Source: Oscheius dolichura
Taxonomy: Eukaryota; Nematoda; Chromadorea; Rhabditida; Rhabditidae
Assembly (NCBI GenBank): GCA_932521035.1
Contig: OW051497.1
Location: forward strand, 4,960,001 to 5,024,000
Length of the DNA: 64,000 bases
Direction of reading: 5' to 3'
Shown here one piece after another: positions 12,201 through 27,200 of this stretch. A program made the position numbers and the translations under genes. Position 1 is the stretch's first letter, and each line of letters begins with the position of its first letter. Below the pieces are notes generated by a model, which was not told the DNA's origin, made no database searches, and was given only the letters and a program-made list of their open reading frames with translations.

Positions 12201-15200
12201 AATTAATTAACCTCTATCACCTGACCTATCTGATAAAACAATTTTCCTTGATTGTTATATAAGGTGACCGTGTTGTGTGAGGGACACGTGAGTCACTAAT
12301 GCAATTCACCAGATTATCGATAAGGTCATTCCATCTGTTTCTGTACACGAGGCGACTCCTCTCTTGCATCTATTTTCCGTATTTTTGTATAGCGGCCCTT
12401 GTCAGCTTTCCAATATTTGAATGTGTGTTTATTTCGCTTTGTTTACGTCTTCCCGCTTTCTCACCCCCGACGTGGGTCAGACGGCCAGACGGTGAGCTGT
12501 CCTCCTGAGTCGGCGACTTTTTGTTTCTAGAACACGCCGCCTTCTCCCACTGTTCGTTTCTCCTCGTAAAGTTATAGTGTCGGCAATATCTCACCCTGTC
12601 CTACCTGACACCACGCATTAGACTAAATCTCCGTAGATTTATGTTATCCGACCTCCTGCTACGCTAATCAATAGGCTGCCATCGAAAACAGTCTGTTATT
12701 TCTCTTTACATGCTCATCTTCAAAGGTCACAACAAAAAAGTCATAATTTAGGAGGCGCAGCCAGGCGCCGAATGCTTGTTGTGTGCCCAACAGCGCGTCC
12801 TTTGTCGCTTTTCCTCCTTTCTCACCGTTTCTTTTTTATTATTTCGACATCTACAAAAATCAATTCTTCGAACGTTTAGCTGTACGTAGCTTCCATTTGT
12901 CATCAAAGGGGACGCCATGTGGCCACAGGGTCCCGTGTAATAAGTGTTGTTCCCCCAATGATTGATTTCAGAACCCTTCCTCATCTCATAAAAACTCTTA
13001 AATATGTCCCTTGCAGATATGAGCCCCGCCTGATCAATCATCAAAATGGTGTCTTGGCTACTGCAGCTGATCGAAGTCATCCCGCACTTCTCGTTCGGCT
13101 TCAAGAGCATTCCCGCCGATTTTAGTTTGGACTGGAGAAGTGAATATGCTCAGGTTGGTGTAACACTCACACGGGGATACAACTGACAACAAACGCCATT
13201 AATAGTGGATTGAATAAGACTTCTCAAGTTTCCTAATTGGAAATGGATAGTTTACGACTTCGTTCTCACATACATTCTTTCTCACATGATCCTCCCGAGT
13301 CCGGGGGATCTCAAAGGCCATCGAGGACGGTCGTTTCCCTGATTTATGCTTCCTTTAATGATCCGACAAGAAATAAAATGTCCCGCTAAGGTCATATCCA
13401 GAGGATGGCCTCCCAGCATTCCAGTCAATCCGAGACTTTTTGAATTTTAAATTGCAGAGTCTTGCTTTGATCGCAGCCGCCATCGGCGTTGTTGCTCTTC
13501 TTCTGCTGCTCACTATCTCCATCACCTGGATCTGCCAGTGCTGTGCCAAGGAAGATACCAGTGGAAAGTCTCGACGACAGGTCCTCCGCCTTTCGAGGAT
13601 CCTCTTCGTCCTCAGCTTGTTCTGTTTGTGAGTTTTGATTACTGTTCCTCTTCCTCTGCTTGACGTTCTGTTTACGCTAAAGAAAATTTGATAGCCCGTG
13701 GGAGGTCGTGTTGGCTTCTGTTTGCTTTCATAAACGCCACAATGGGGCACTTTCTAAAGTTTGAAGAAGCCGTCCACAGATCACCCAAAACATAAACAAA
13801 TCAAGTGTCAAAATCAAAATATTTATTTTGCAGCATCCTATTGGGAGTTTGCCTGGTTGCAAACGAAGTCATCAACAGAGGTGTGCTCGATTCGATCAAT
13901 GGCATCAAGGATGTCAACGACGCCTTCAAATCAGCCGTCAATGAGGTAATTTGTTCATTAATTATTTGGATATTTGCTTTTAGACTCATCACCTCAACGA
14001 TACATGTCAAAATGGTACAGTTCATGTCCAGCAGCTGGAAGAACTCGTCCATACAAAGAGCAAGGAACCGGGAGTGAACCAGACGGTAGGGAGTTATAAA
14101 ATTTATTTTATAATGTTTATTTCAGCTGGTGGGGGAAGTAGACGTCTTGTTGACGAACATAACCAATCGTTTGGATACTGTAACAGAAATCCTTCGAGGA
14201 ATGGAAAAGGTCCTGAGCGAAGTCTCATTCATGGAGAAGGTGGAAATCAGTGCAATTGCGTATGAAAGAGAACGGTAAGTTCTATCCGGTTGACTTCTTA
14301 ATTGGATCTGTGTCAACAAACAAGGGCTACACTTGACTTCTCTGTTTGTCTATGGTAACCTTATATGCGATAGCCTCAGCTGCCACATCTACTTGTTTAC
14401 TGTCGGGAGAGACACGCTAGACAGTGACAAGTCAAAATAGCTCGTTGCAATATATAACGCTGCCCGATGCAACACTCTGACAAATCTGTAGCCTTCTTTG
14501 TACCAAAGAGGGCGCCTTGTCACACAACTGATGAATGGCAAATCCGTACCATCTGGTGTGGCTGGCGACCTTCTCGCATTACCACGGTCATATCATCCTG
14601 AGACAGCAGATGCGACTTGATATGTCTTTAGAAATTAGGGGAGGCCCCCGCTTTCTCAGTACTGTAAATAGCCGTAAGCTAAACAAAACCATATGGAAAT
14701 CAGGATCTTTCTAAACAGAAATTTTAGATGGCTCACCGTCATGATTTTGCTGATTATCATGATTGGAGTCTTCTTTGCTGGACTGCTATCATTCTGTCGA
14801 CGTTCGAAGTCTATTGCTGTCGGATTCTCAGGAGCTGGAATGGTGATCTTCATTGTGACCTGGCTGCTGCTGTGCATCATCACAGCTTCTACCGTGGTAT
14901 GTTTCTTCTGATTCGCCTTTTCTAACCTTCTTTCCAGGCATTGACCGACTTTTGTACCCGTGGAGACAAATACATCAGCCAACATATTAGCAAGCCGATG
15001 ATTGACACCATGGTCTTCTACAACTCCTGTACAGACGGACAGTCAGGACAGCACTACTTCCCGAGCGCTTTTGAAGCAGACAACATCAGTTCCCTCCTGA
15101 CAGATATCCAACAGACCAAAACCAAACTCGACTTCCTCCTGGATCAAACCTTTAATCACAGCGAAATAGTAATTTTTCAATTTTTCTTTGTAGGTAACTG

Positions 15201-18200
15201 CTTGCAGGTAGCCAACACCTCGGCTGTGTTCAATACGGATGCTTCCACATCTATGATGAAACTCGGAAATCTGCAATCTGCCGTTACTTGTAGCAAGTTC
15301 TCGAAGGATGTGCGTGCCATGCATAGTGGGCTTTGTGACCAGTCTGTGTACGTTTCAACAAATCGACCGTTTAGTTTAAAATTTCAGCTTGGGTTCCTTC
15401 ATCCTCACAATCTGTCTTTTCTTCCTCGGAGTCCTCCTCTTTGTGGTTCTTTTGACTGTCTCAAAGTCATGGAAGCTGTTCAGTCGATTGTAAGTTCTTT
15501 CGCCTAATTGTCTTCCTTGCACGTTCTCACTTTTCTTCTGAGCACTCTTTGTCAGCTTACCAACGGAGCCTTGCTCCCGAGTAAAGCCACAGCTCAACGG
15601 TAGTCTCACTAATCACTCAAGACTTCGGTATGTTTATGTAGTATGGTCCTAGCACGTTGGTCTTTGAAAATCTGCAGTCCGCCGTCCCTTGATCCTCTAT
15701 TATTAATAAATTAGCAACTACGCAATTTCAGGCCATCGGATTACGTCGAGGTTGACGAAGATGATCCATTCTTCCCCCGTGGAACCGACAGCAATATTCC
15801 CGTCGACATCTACGGCACCCACATGTTCAACCCACGCACTAGGTAAACCCTACGCGTTGGGCTCACTTATTTCTGATGTTTAGGGACAGGGCCGAGCCGT
15901 CCACCAACACAACAATTGTAACCGCTAATGGAATGGGCGCCGATGAGACAAGAACTCCTCTCTGGAGCGGTGCTCAGCCACAGCAGAGGTGAACCTTATT
16001 CTGCGAACACTCAAGTCCAGCATTTAGCAGTAGCAACTACGCCGATCACCCATACGGAAACTTTCATCAGACCCGCTATGATGACGTCTAATGCTTCTGT
16101 GTCATGTTCACATGTTCTATAACAAAACCCGTTGTATCTCATACTTTCTGTAGTTTCCAATGTCGATGCGTGTACTGTACTTTGTAAAGGCTTGGCATCA
16201 TATGCCGCTCTCCCCATTTGCCGAGATTTCTGTTGTGCAGGCATTATTGCCCTCCATTCCATTTCCGCAATGTTTCAGATTCATAAATTATTCTTATAGA
16301 CAGGAGGTAATCCTCTGACGGTTGCTTTCTAACCTCAACTCCTCAGCACATACGCATTATGAGATCAGGGTCTTCAAATTGACGCCGAAGTTCATTATTA
16401 GTCATTGAGAATAGAATTGAACATGTGCTTATCTTGTAAGAGATAGCAACTATATTTAAGTGACGACGCTATTCTTTCGCAATAGAGCCAGACAATAAAG
16501 AGGGCATCTCTCGTGTGACTGTAACCACTTCAGGGGGATTTATGGAGCTCTCTTTGTACGAGGACTTTCCCGGAATGGACTCCCTCGGTGCTTTTCCTAT
16601 TTTCATACCAAATGAGAACTCTCCAAACTGACGAATTTGCATGTTTTCAGGAGAGATTTTCACGATCAGCTTAGTCTTTCGCAGATCAGTAGGCAACACG
16701 TAACTACCTTGTGATATTCTCGGACGTTATCCGGTCTTACACAGATTCCACTCAAATCTTCTGTCAGATTTCATCTCATTGGTATGCGGACTTTAATGTT
16801 CTAAAAATACTATCAGTATGTATATCTTCGGTTCAACTAAGCATTACGTAAAAGCCATCAAAGCAACCCTTTACTGCTCTATTATAAAAGGTCTTTGATC
16901 CAGGAGATCCAACAAATATTTGGACGAGCTTTCCTGATTTGTGATTTGTCAAAGTAAACACTCGCAATTGTTTCAGTCTATCTACCTAGGGCCAGGACGT
17001 TAACGACATTTGTTCTTCCACAAACAGATTAACATCTTCCGCCGTTTGGTGTTGGTTCCTTATTCTGCTTGCTGCGCAAAGCACCGCCGGTGAATACTTG
17101 TATGCCCTCTCTATTTTTAGATTCTGGAAGGCTGAACAATTTGATTACAACTGACTTATGTGAAACCACGTGCCAGTGGAGGAATAACCGTAGTCTGGCT
17201 TCATTATATTTGATTTTATCAGATTATATCCTTTATCCTATTGAAGCGGTGACGTCGGAAGGAAGTGTCTTGTCAGAGGGGTAACCGCATTGGCGCCCAT
17301 TGCTGCCTCTTCCTCTCTATGTGACCCCTAGGTTGCCTTTTTCCGCAGAAGATCACCTTTCGTCATTGTCTTCCGTACCTATAGACGTCGTTCTTTGACG
17401 GAATCATAGGAAAAATTACAAATTTCCTGTTCAATGGCGTGGTAGATGTGTTGTTCTCCTATGCAACCAGACGCAACTTCCTTCTTGTCAACCGCTGAAA
17501 GCCACTTTATTATAAGGAAGTTCCTGGTGCCATTGTTGTCGGCTCCTCCCTGACCAAACCTGATTCTAATTGAGCTGGTGAATTAGCATCTACCTCTCTG
17601 CCAATCTGAAAAACACTCTTTGTCCTAGTGCAGTATCTCCCCATTCTGGACACTGTCCCTTTTCAGCCGGGGGCTTATGCTGATCGTACTTGGTGTCCGC
17701 TAACCGTCCTCTAATCTGTACTGCGTAGGCCAGACTTCGAAATTCCACCTGTCATTTCTCCGGGAGATTAAGAGTGTACTCTCCTGGGCAACTACCAGTT
17801 GCAAACTTTCAATTTTCCTTTAAAGAACTCTCTCAGCACTCCCACTTCCATTTAACTTTTATTAAATTTTAATTGCAATGAAAATCTTGGAATCTCTGAC
17901 TCAGCGACAATTTGGTTTATTGGGGAAGAGGCCTTGTTCCCTCCACGCCCCTCATTATGTGTCCTGTCCATCCTCATCCATTGTACAGTCGAAAAATCTG
18001 CTTAGACTGACTCAAACCAACAAAACAAACCACCATAGCAGCCGTAGCCGCAGCTCACTTCGTAGACGTCTAAGCTGCTTTCTTCGCAAATTTTGCATTT
18101 CCGCACATCTTCAGTTCGAAAGTCTACTACGAGATTTGCAAAGTCTCCTTCCCACCTTAGTTCCAGATCCAGGGCTATCCGCTATGCCACTAACACAGTG

Positions 18201-21200
18201 GTCTCTGCCGCGTTTTTTCATATCTTAATCCTGAAGCATTGCCCCTCCCCTAGGGATTAATCCCATTTTAGGTGGGTGTCAGTTTCAATGAAAATAGAAC
18301 ATGTGTGGGTCCAGCTGAAGCTACGTAGGACCCGATTTATATTAGGTGAGATTCTACAAGGAGCCTAGAATTGACTACTCATGATATGTTGCTCAAAAGT
18401 ATGCCCTCAACTTTTGCTCTTCTTCAAAATGGTGGTGGGCGTCAGAGAGTAACTCTACGCCAGATAACAAATTATGAAAATGATGTACCACCTAGGGTTT
18501 ATTAACCATAAACTTTGAAAATATTGTTCTCCTTTTATCCAAGATCCAATTGAAGGGATATCTCGTGAGTCTAAGAAACTTGCTTGCTTTCATATTTTCC
18601 ATGTTGGGTGTGCGCCGTAACCTAATAAAAATAAAGCAAGAAAATAAAGAAAGTTCATTAGGAATTTTTCCTTGCTGCCGTTGCCGATTGATATTCTGTA
18701 TTCTAGTTTTCACCATGCAACGGCGTTATAAAGCTTTTTTTTAACTCCATGAACAATATGAAGTTAACAATGACCATATGATTCGTTCTTTAGACTTGCT
18801 TGCATTTTGATATTTATAAAGTGAATAATTGAAAGTTTCGAGATAACTATTATACCTCATTGTCATGAATAGAATCACCTGCCCGCCCTTTAATAGCCCT
18901 CCATCCGAACTCTCTCTCCATTGTTTTTACAAAGCATAGAGAAATCATCGTGTGAAAGTCGAGATCGCTAGTCTCCCGCCAGACACGAAACTTCGGTGAA
19001 ATTGAATAAACCGCACTCAAAATACCACCAATTTTGTGTTGTTTATAATCAGTGGCACCCAATTTAGAACAGAGGCAGCTGTTTTCTACTCCGTTTTGTG
19101 TAATTTCTGCCCTTGGGATCCTCAAGTGAGCAGGAGTTGTCACGTCGCAATTTGCTTCCTGGTACCATAAGCAGAGCGGCGAACGTGGGTTCTCACAAAT
19201 AATTCAGTTATGAGTACCTATTAGGAATCTCTCCGTTTTTTAGCCCCTAACAAAAAGAACTCAATTTGTTTCCTACACGTGTAGATCTTATTTGGGGGCA
19301 CATCAAACAACCATCATCCTAGACGTGGCTCCTTCTGACTCTCATATACATGCCCCCTAATCTCCTCAACTACAATGAAAAATCCCTTTTATTAGATTGG
19401 AGAGAAGGCCTCTTCCTGACCCCTTTCAGACCTGTCTGCCATCAAATTCGTCTTGTCAGTTGTTCTCCAGGTCTCCAAATCCCGTGGCTGCTCGACCTAC
19501 TCATTCTAGTCACATGAAACATTCATTCCATTAAGTGTTACTTTACAAATCCACCTGGGGTTGTCATTAGCACTGTTTATGGTAGGCGTAGGCTATTAGA
19601 GATCACCTCATTGACGCAGTATGCCTCCACATTTTGCCATTTGCATCAATCCACTGATCCAAATGATGATTGTTCATCTCACCCCCGGCACTCTCGCTTC
19701 CTGGTACTAAACGCGGATGGCGCAGTAACCCAGAGTAGAAAAACGTTTACTCTTTTCACCTGCTTTGCTGCTAGCAAATAGGAAGTATCTTAGGAAGGGG
19801 CGCTATGTTATAGTTTATGCGGATTGTACTTTAGTGTTTTATTCAAACTACCTCCACATCTAATCTCATAATGATTTCTTAATACCTGTTCCTTGTAGTT
19901 GGTACTTCTTCGAGTGGATTCGCTAAGCTCCTTGTTTTCATCGGTTGGCCAAGTGCCAAACAAGGATTGCAGACAGTCCCAAGAAACAGATTAAATCCAA
20001 ATCCTTTGTAACCCGCGTACTTCCTAGATTTCCTCCTCTCCCATTCTCTAAAAGAATGTTTTCTTCCCACCTGGGGAAGTTGCCCCCGGGAATGAATAAC
20101 AAGATGCGTCTTCCTTATAAGCTATCCACCCTCACACCAAAGTAATCAGCACGATACGCACTTTCTATCGTCACTACTGAAGAGGATCCGAGTTTTTCCT
20201 GAACGGAGGGTGTTGCTCTCGTATTTCCAATTACTTGCCATGCGGCCTTGTGTTTTTACGGACATTTGCGCTCTTCGAAAAGGGTGAAAACTCTCTTGAA
20301 CTGATTTCAATTGAGTGCAAAACGACCAAGACGCCTCCCCTTTTTTAAGACAAGGCGCCTTATCCGGCTATTATTGCTGCCATATCAATACCACCCACAC
20401 GTCCAGCCACACCGTTTTCTCTCTCTAGTAATTCCTGTAGAAATAATTACTTACGAAGCCAGTCTTTTATGTTTTCAACTTTTTTCATTCACCATATGAG
20501 AAATTGTTTTTCGCGAGCAATTTCCTTTCTCAAACAGTGACTCCGAACAACAGAAGACCCAAAATTGTGCCTACCAAACTAGTCTGGGCTTTCCCTATCC
20601 TTCTCCAAAAATGCGTCACTTTCTGCTACTAATTAGCTCGACAACAAAAAAAAGCGAGCATGGATCGTCTTACAATGTTCAGCGACTACATGAGTCCATC
20701 ATAATGAGGCATCTTCTACTGCTCAGCAGCTGAAGAACGCAATTAATAACCATTGAAAATGATGGCGTCGTTCATTTCTCAGCTGCGATTGTTCTTCCCT
20801 CTCCGCGTTTAAAATTGGAACAGCCGTCATCTGATTCACAGTAATCAGCGTGTTTTGACTTCCGCTTCCTGTATATTGCAGGTGCTTTTACTTTATTTTT
20901 CCTTCCTCATAACGCCCAACATCTGCAAAAACAATTGTATTCTGTATCCTTCGCGCGGCAGCAGATACAAGAGCTCTCCTTCCCTTCGTGACCGGCCCCT
21001 TTTGCAGTCATTATTTTGCTCCTTTCGTGTCCCTTCGACAGCTTCTTAGAACCGCAATCCTCCACATTCATAGATCTTTCAACTGTTCAATGGAAGACCA
21101 TTAGTTTTTTGAAATGATGTTCAGCAGCATGCTGGAATATGCAACACGAATGTTCAAAAATTATGACCACTTTGTTTAAAAAACTAGGATCCTTACGGAG

Positions 21201-24200
21201 AATTCTCAGTCAGACACTACGGTGTTAACTTATTCATGCGCTAGTTTTTGGAAAAGGAGAAAAGGACAGGTGATTCCTCTGTTGTCGACCTGTTCTGTAT
21301 GTTCCCGTTTTTTTTGCAATATTCCGCAAGAGTACTGAACACTACTATACCATAGGTTTGTTTTTTTTTGGGAACGTAGACTTTATCCGCACGGAATAAC
21401 CGGCTTTCTCACGTAGAATTCATCAGATTTTCTGATTGATGCATGTTGTCCGACAAGCCTCCTTCTTTCGTTTTCGTTAATAACTATCTCGAACAAAAAG
21501 GAAGAATTCCCCATCTCGTTAACAGCGGTGACCGTCGTGGACTTCTTCCGTTTTCCAACATAATTACCCGGAATTACGACATAAACTTCATTGTCTCCCA
21601 GCTCTTGGGCCATCACATAGTTTCGCTTGGGCGCTCCCTTTGTTCACATTAAGCTGTTGACCTATTTTCTACTTTGCCGGTGTTTGTTCTTCTACCAATT
21701 TCACACCAACTCACTGGAGATCGTTCCCGTAAAAAATATGCATTATTTTAGATGGAGATGGAAGTTGACAGCGTCCTCCCAGAGGGTGGTGTCGAGGCCG
21801 CCAAGGGAGAATGCAACTTCGTCGACTGCTACCTGATCCCCTTCTCACAGGTACCGTATCCCCCACTATTACTCATAGTGTGATTTTTCAGAATTATGAT
21901 GAAATTCACACACCCCTCTCTATTTGTATTTGTATATTCGGTACGGTGGCCAATGTGATCAACATCATTGTCTTGACGAGGTAAGCGGAGAGTCAAAAGA
22001 ATTAAGGATTCTCTAAAGCCCCGTCTGAACTTTAAATAATGGATGTTCCAGGAAGCGAATGCGCACTCCAATTAACATTCTTCTCACGGGACTATCAATA
22101 GCACAATGGCTACTGGCAGCAAATTATTTGGCTTATTTAATTATTGAACACTACCGTATGCAATGGTACCGTTGAGCACGAAACGAGAAAATACAAATAT
22201 ATTTCAGTTTTGAGTTTCTTTGGTCCAAGGGAATGACATGGTATCGGTTTCTCAACGTTAATCTCAACGTCGTCTTCCATACAAGTATGTAGACATTCCA
22301 CGCAATGCACGTGTTTATTTCAGTAGCATTTATTATGACGATAGTGGTGGCCACGTTTCGCTACTGTGCCCTAAAGTATCCAATTCGAGCTAATCGGTAC
22401 ATCTACAAGACAAGATTAGCTGTGATTACCAGTATCGGTGTGTGGGTTATAGTTCCCATCATTTGTATTCCCGTTTTTCTGATCTCTGAAGTAGGAATCC
22501 TAGATTATTAAAGAAATCCCGGGGTTATAGGTTAAACCCATTGAAGCTGGCCACACTACGTGTGATATATCAGAAAATATGTATGATTTGAACTATCAGG
22601 TACGTTCAAAGAATCTTCAAATGACACCGTGGGTTAAGGCAAATCCCGTGCTTGTCTCGGCCGTCTTCTGGATGTTTGGAATTGTGATGAAGCTTATCCC
22701 ATCAATAGTGCTGACTATTCTTTTGGCGGCTCTGATCCGGTCGCTAAAAAATGTCGAAAGACGGCGAAAAAATTGGAAGAGAACAAACGGAAACACATGT
22801 ACGAATTCTGAAAGAAAGGCAAAGAAGAAATTTGCCTCCCGTCCCCGGACAACTCGAATGCTGGTCATAGTCCTTATGCTCTGTGTCATTGTAAGTTCAT
22901 AGCAGGGCAAAATAAGGCTGTGATGTTAGGTTGAGTTGCCCAACGGACTGCTAAACCTGATGACGGCCATTTGCGGTGAAGAGTTTGGGTTCCGGATCTA
23001 TGATCACTTGGGAAGTCTGATGGAGATGCTAACGCTTCTCTATAGGTATTATAGTCCAAATGTCTAATAATTGGCCGTCTCTTTAGCTCCGTAAGCTTTG
23101 TTCTCTACTGCACTATGTCCAACGACTTCCTGACGACCTTCCGTCTCCTGTTCCTTCCTTGGTACAAGCCCAAAGGAAATTTTTCTACTATAGTGCCTCG
23201 TAAGGAGCAATATTGAGCTTCCCAAACGATCATTTCCAGCTAGCTACTATGCTGCCAATGGCTGTTCAACAATTAAACCAGAAGCTGTAGAAGGCACTGC
23301 TGGGGACGGCGACAGTCTGTTATGAACATCGGGTGAAGATCCAAGAATATCCAGATGTGTAGCGGGTATTGACAGCATTTACTGATTCTTCTTCAACGTG
23401 TCCATAAAGTGATAATGTATATGTTTGTATATGTAGCCAGTTATCAATGAAGGATTCGAACAGAAGCATATAATTTCCGGTGGCGGCAACCACGGCTTGC
23501 GGGGGGGGGGGGGGGGGGATCTTTATCATCCTCGCCCATTTGGATCAGTCTCGCTTCCACTTTTTTCCTTCACAGCTCTATCCAAAACGGATAGACATAG
23601 ACGCCTGGTTTCCAAACAAGGTCCTCTGCTGTGACAGCTTTGCCGTTTTGTTACGACCGAACTTCTTTTAGAATGTTTTCACTTCAGAGCCAATTTCCTC
23701 GCTTGAAGTTGATGGCTTTCTGAATCGCTTATGCATTTAATTACTGGAAGAATTAAGGGATTAATGCCTGTAATTGCGAAATGTCGAGCACTATGCTGTA
23801 TTAGCACATCTTTTACCAAGAGCTTTTAATTTGTTCGAAAGAAAAAAGAGATTCTTAACGAGTTTTCGACGAGTTTTCAAGATTCCCGCACGCGAACCGC
23901 TTCGCGAGACGCGAGATCGCGCTCCGTTGCCAACTGCTATCCCGCCCAGCCGCAGCAGCGGCCCTTGTTATTCTTCCCCAAATTAGGATCACAATAACGT
24001 CGATTTCCAACTAATATTAGAAGATACATAGCTTAAAGTTGTATTAATGCTGTAGGTGTAAGTAAATCTAATATTTTTTATTCCCACTTGTCTTAAATAA
24101 CCCTATTAATATTCTTTTCCATTTTCAGATCAATAAAGTAAAATGAACAACCCTCTTCTTGCTGTTCTTCCACAAAACGTCGTCGATACCAATGCAAATT

Positions 24201-27200
24201 CTACGAAGACTTTCGGAATTGCGGAGCCATCTTTCGAAAGCTGTTCGACTGAGAGGTGACAATAGTTCATTTCGGCCGAAGAGGCAATTTGTTTTAGTTA
24301 TGGATTCAGCTCAGACAACGAGTATCAAAGCGATCGCAGCCGAATGAAGAAGAAGCGCTCAATTTGTCAAGTGATGACTAGCACTCTGAAGATTGCAATG
24401 AATCAGGATGCTTCATCCTCTGGTGATGAATCCTCTGCCACCACAGTTCCATCTTCACATCGTCGCCGTCATTTGAGGTTTGCATCGAAGTTAGTGTGTC
24501 ATTTTCTTTTATTTGTGTTCAGACCTAGACCCACTAAGACAGCGACTAGCGTTCTCTTCCCCTCGGTTGGTTCGCCACTTCACCGTGTAGCTAATTCACC
24601 ATCACCGCCCAGTACAGCCACGGATTCCGAAGGGTCAAGTTCTGGAGAAGAAGGACGTCGGAAAAGGGTTTCTTATGAGAGTTTTAATGCTCTAAAAGAG
24701 GAAAAGAACAACAACGCAAAGGTCACGCCACTCTCAACACCAGCTGAAACCAACTCCAGCGGGTTAGTTCTTTTTGTTAAAAAAAAAGTCCTGTTATTCC
24801 ATCGATTTGGACCTAACCTTAAAGAAAAACCCGTAAACATTTGCGATCGATTTGATAACTGACAGTCTCAGTGATCAAGGTGAAGAACAAAGACACAGTT
24901 TGCTGATTTTTTGATAATAAAGAACAATGCCATGCCAGTGGAAAGGTTGTACGTTGCAGACAGGGAAGTGTATTTAGAGAAAAGTATTTATAGTTTGCTT
25001 TTAATTTACCAGGATTTCCAATCACAGTTTTCTACCAGTACTCCTAGTTCCATTTTCTGAGTCGGATTAATCGGGGGCTAGAAGGCCTATCAACAATGGA
25101 TGCCCCATCCTAATCATGACTTTTCAGCAGCTCATCCAGCCAACGCCCTTCTACTCCAATTGGAAACAGCCCCGAAAAGGAAGAGAGGAAACGACGACGG
25201 TCGACATCCTGCTCGGATGAGGGGTATCATTTATCATTTGCTTTAAATATTTATAATATTAATTTAGTACGCAGCAGAAAAAGAAGCTGAAATATGATAC
25301 ATCGGGTAAGCGGACTGCGCCTATCACTGCAATGCCAGCACAGAGGTATCTCTATAAATGATTCTGTAACACGACCTTCGATTATAGGGAGAGCATGAGG
25401 ATGGCCCTGCAACGTTGTCAAGTCAAGAAGCGTAAGATTCTTCCCGAGAGCTATGGAGCAGCTCTACTGGATGCAGCCGGCCCCTCTACTTCATCCTTCC
25501 AACCTCCCTTAATCTTATGAGAGCATAGTAGACATATGTGTCTGAGATGGGTAGACGCTAGAGTTCGCTTAGTTCGCTTATATATCTTCCCCATAAAGTA
25601 GGCATTTCTCTCTGTTCGGATTAATACGGTCAGTGTTTTGGACTGGTCTCTTTACAGTTGCCGTTTAGCTTTATCTATCCACTTTTGTTCCTTGGTATTT
25701 GTAAGTATGAGTTGTTCCCGTTGTGCATTCCCGGTCAGTTCTGTTCTATTCTTCCTTTGCCGAAATTTATATAATTACAATCCGGTAAAATGATGGTTGT
25801 GCTTGATTGTACTCTCCATTTGTTGTCTATCGGTTGTGCACCGCTTTTTTGCGGTGTTTAATAAAACATTGAGTGTGTCAGAAGCGAATCAATTTCACCG
25901 TCGTAACCTAGACAATCTGTCAAAAATGTTCTACTTCCGTGACAATTCTTCAACCCGTGAAAAATACTCAAACAATGCTGTCCGGGTCCACAATGAAGAC
26001 CGCGAGTAGTTTAAAAGCACGAGAGGGGCCTGCTGTAACGGCAACAGTGCGACGCCGGTCATGCTCCTAATGTCCACCTTTTTATGTCTCAATATTGTCT
26101 ATGGGCAGGAGAAATTGTTAGTTGATATTCGCTGATTATTTCTTTAATATTTATAGGTTACAATACGACGACTACATAGTTGAACGTCCTTTTTCCGATA
26201 TTCACTCTCCTAGAGATGTCTTCTCAAATGTTAGAGATACGATTCGCAGAACACAATGTGGCACTTTGCTCAATTCGACGGAGCACAAGCTATTAGGGAA
26301 TTATCAATTATTAGTCATGGGCACTGGCCTTCAACCGGCTACTTTAATAATGGCGGCGGAACCGGTAGGAATATCAACGAGGTCATATGAAATCATTTGC
26401 AGCTGACGGACTTATTCTTGGAACAATTTATACTTGATTGGTGTTCGAATAAGGATAATGATATTATTGAATTGAATAAGCATTCAACACTGATATTCGT
26501 CATTGGAGGATTTAATCACCCCAAGGTTCAGAAGGTTAGACTTAAATTCGTTTTACTTTAGCATGATTGCAACGAGTACAGTAATCTTGGAACTATGGAG
26601 GAACACTTGAGTCTGCTGCAACACGCGTTACACGTAAACGCAGCTATGATAATTGCAACCGGAGGCGTGAAGGTTAGCCATTGTGTTACGCCTTGTATGT
26701 CTAGTTCAGGTTAGGTATCTCCAGAGAAGGTTTGGAATAGCCGAGAACCTAGCTAGGCGTTATCAAATGTCTCATCCTTCGATGGGCTCTGCTTATGATG
26801 ACCTCTGTGCGTCGGAGCGCTCCCCCAGGGGTAATTTGACTTGTCCTTGTGACTTCCTCCCCCAGGACAGAATGAAATGCTGGTTCGGCAAATTCAATGG
26901 ACGGAGACAGTTCGTGACGACGCGGCATTGAGGAACATGGATGTTTTACTAGTTCTCGTCGCCTGTTGTTATGAAGAACCGGCTGTTGACAGAATTTACG
27001 CGGAAAGCAGAAATAGCATTATCGAGACCTTGAAGCTGAGGTTGTTAGGTGAAATAACCAGCAGCTTCTTGTTTGTAGGAGTACAGGAATACACTATGAA
27101 GCACAAATGCCCACTCTCGTAGTGAATGACAGAGGGTCGCCGTATGTTAGGGTCCCGGCCAACAGTAAGACCTTCATCTGGTTACCGGAGGGCGACGTGG